Shown here piece after piece: positions 62,997 through 64,000 of a stretch of DNA of 64,000 bases. This DNA is from Pseudodesulfovibrio alkaliphilus. Its GTDB lineage: Bacteria > Desulfobacterota > Desulfovibrionia > Desulfovibrionales > Desulfovibrionaceae. The notes under the pieces are model-generated. The model was given only the letters and a program-made list of their open reading frames with translations, ran no database searches and had not been told where the DNA came from. The position numbers were made by a program, and so were the translations under genes. The DNA is taken from positions 248,001-312,000 of the forward strand of contig NZ_WODC01000003.1 of the NCBI RefSeq assembly GCF_009729555.1, given 5' to 3'. Within the stretch, counting starts at the first letter, position 1; each line of letters begins with the position of its first letter.

Positions 62997-64000
62997 TCAA
63001 GCAGGGTTCCGGTCCGACCCGGCCGCGATGGCCTGGTCAACGCGCCGGAGCAGGAGGCGCAGCAGATACAGGCCGAGCAGGCCCGAGGCCATTTGGGAGA
63101 CGGTGTGGCTCAGGTAAACACCCTCCCCGCCCAGAAGATGGCCGAAGAGGAAGGCCAGGGGCAGCCGCAGGGCCAGCAGCCGCACAGAGCCGAGGAGCAG
63201 GGAATAACCCGGCCGCCTCGCCCCCTGGGCCACGCCCAGAATCGCCAGCTCCACCGGGGCCAGCGCCATGCCGAACAGGGCCAGCCGGAAGGCGTGGGAG
63301 GACAAAGAGGCCACCTCGGGGCCGGGATTGAACAGAGCGAAGATTTCGTGGGAAAAGACGGCAAGCAGCACGCCCGCCGGGACAAGGACCGCATAGCAGG
63401 CGCGGACGCACAGCCGCACGGCCTCGCGGATGCGGCCCCTGTTGCCCTGGCCCATGTTGAAGCCCACAAAGGGAATCAGGGCGCAGCTCAGGCCGTAGAT
63501 GGGCAGGATGAGCATCTGTTCCATGCGCGAGGAAAGGTTCCACGCGCCCACAAAGGCCGGGCCGAAACCGGCCAGCACATAGTTGAGGCCAGCCGTGGAC
63601 ACCGGAATGATGAGCATGGTCAGGCTCACCGGAAACCCCAACCGCACCATGCCGCCCCACTGCCCGACGCTGTCGCGGCCCCGGGCCAGGGTGGGCCGAT
63701 CCATGCCGCGCCGGCCAAGGACGACGAAGAGAATGGCCCCGGTCACGGCCCATCCGACAAGGGAGGCCAGCGAGGCCCCGGCAATGCCCATCTTGCAGGA
63801 GAAGATCAGCAGCGGATCAAGCGCCAGGTTGACCACGTTGCCCGCGATCATGGCCAGCATGGGCGTGCGCGAGTCGCCGTGGCTCAGAAAGACCGACTCG
63901 CAGAGCATGGCAAAACCCATGACCGGAAAGGTCCAGGCCAGCCAGAAGACGAATTGCTCCGCAGCGGCCAGCACCTCACCGTCCACGCCGAAGAGGCCGA
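62997..64000 (-). CDS. MATE-family multidrug exporter, N-terminus cut by window end
   Basis: The gene runs off the right end: the frame stays open to base 64000, so only the C-terminal 334 or so residues are present. They hold about nine membrane segments with FVGFNMGQGNRGRIREAVRL, a MATE conserved motif, and SLVGWAVTGAILFVVLGRRG. MATE proteins export cationic drugs or metabolites using Na+ or H+. The stop lies near the U32 gene with 130 bases between. Confidence 0.85.
   Translation of the reverse strand, partial: GLFGVDGEVLAAAEQFVFWLAWTFPVMGFAMLCESVFLSHGDSRTPMLAMIAGNVVNLALDPLLIFSCKMGIAGASLASLVGWAVTGAILFVVLGRRGMDRPTLARGRDSVGQWGGMVRLGFPVSLTMLIIPVSTAGLNYVLAGFGPAFVGAWNLSSRMEQMLILPIYGLSCALIPFVGFNMGQGNRGRIREAVRLCVRACYAVLVPAGVLLAVFSHEIFALFNPGPEVASLSSHAFRLALFGMALAPVELAILGVAQGARRPGYSLLLGSVRLLALRLPLAFLFGHLLGGEGVYLSHTVSQMASGLLGLYLLRLLLRRVDQAIAAGSDRNPA

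Overview
The window is a GC-rich chromosomal segment, most likely from a member of the Desulfovibrionaceae (Desulfovibrio/Pseudodesulfovibrio type). This is inferred from gene content: an archaeal-type aldolase of the DHQ synthase II aromatic pathway, several NtrC-class sigma54 activators with a NtrY kinase, a DUF4390-NtrY pair, stand-alone Hsp20 pairs, a split YeeE/YedE pair and a molybdenum hydroxylase. No rRNA, tRNA, CRISPR array or insertion sequence was recognised. Genes are dense and lie on both strands in short operons; most very long antisense frames are GC artefacts.

Layout. 0-3.2 kb: hflC tail, a CI/LexA-fold repressor with its own palindromic operator, panB and a gate-domain membrane protein. 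3.3-4.2 kb: two tandem copies of a roughly 400-bp unit, each with a palindrome, a sigma54 promoter, a 66-67 codon membrane peptide whose ATG lies at the predicted transcription start, and a GCAA-loop terminator. 4.2-16.9 kb: bactofilin plus a 49-aa partner, a MauE/DoxX-like protein, a MerR-like regulator, htpG, an AI-2E-type transporter, a degenerate sensor ATPase, corA, a MscS channel, a repeat-rich membrane protein, serB and a small exported protein. 17-22.5 kb: nitrogen control, with a sigma54 promoter, amtB, the PII gene, glnD, then an asparaginase. 22.6-28.5 kb: a flavoredoxin-like protein, an NlpC/P60 lipoprotein, a second lipoprotein, a phage-like trio (small HTH protein, DUF5675, S24 repressor), a HEAT-repeat protein and a small protein. 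28.5-29.5 kb: about 1 kb with no convincing gene.

29.5-39 kb: ADH synthase, a degenerate EAL-HDOD protein, a DUF4390-NtrY operon, an exported protein, Tex, a Trm112-like protein and two Hsp20 genes. 39.1-44 kb: a three-subunit molybdenum hydroxylase operon diverging from a YeeE/YedE pair. 44-50.9 kb: a Na+/H+ antiporter with a TrkA-N domain, an NtrC-type regulator, 5-FTHF cyclo-ligase, a PgeF/YfiH protein, and a small putative defence pair (modified-DNA-reader-like nuclease and RhuM). 51-64 kb: malate synthase G, ftsEX, a PHP phosphoesterase, a periplasmic binding protein, a decayed ATPase-like fragment, a methyltransferase, an NtrX-like regulator, a TIGR01777 epimerase, a U32 peptidase-family protein and a truncated MATE exporter.

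Common threads. Sigma54 control recurs: three GG-N10-GC promoters, a NtrY kinase and two NtrC-class activators in one window suggest nitrogen or envelope signalling that also reaches the duplicated small peptides. Phage-derived regulators (two S24-fold repressors with palindromic operators, DUF5675) occur without structural phage genes, so they are domesticated or remnant. The strongest candidate for something undescribed is the tandem sigma54 small-peptide locus at 3.3-4.2 kb.
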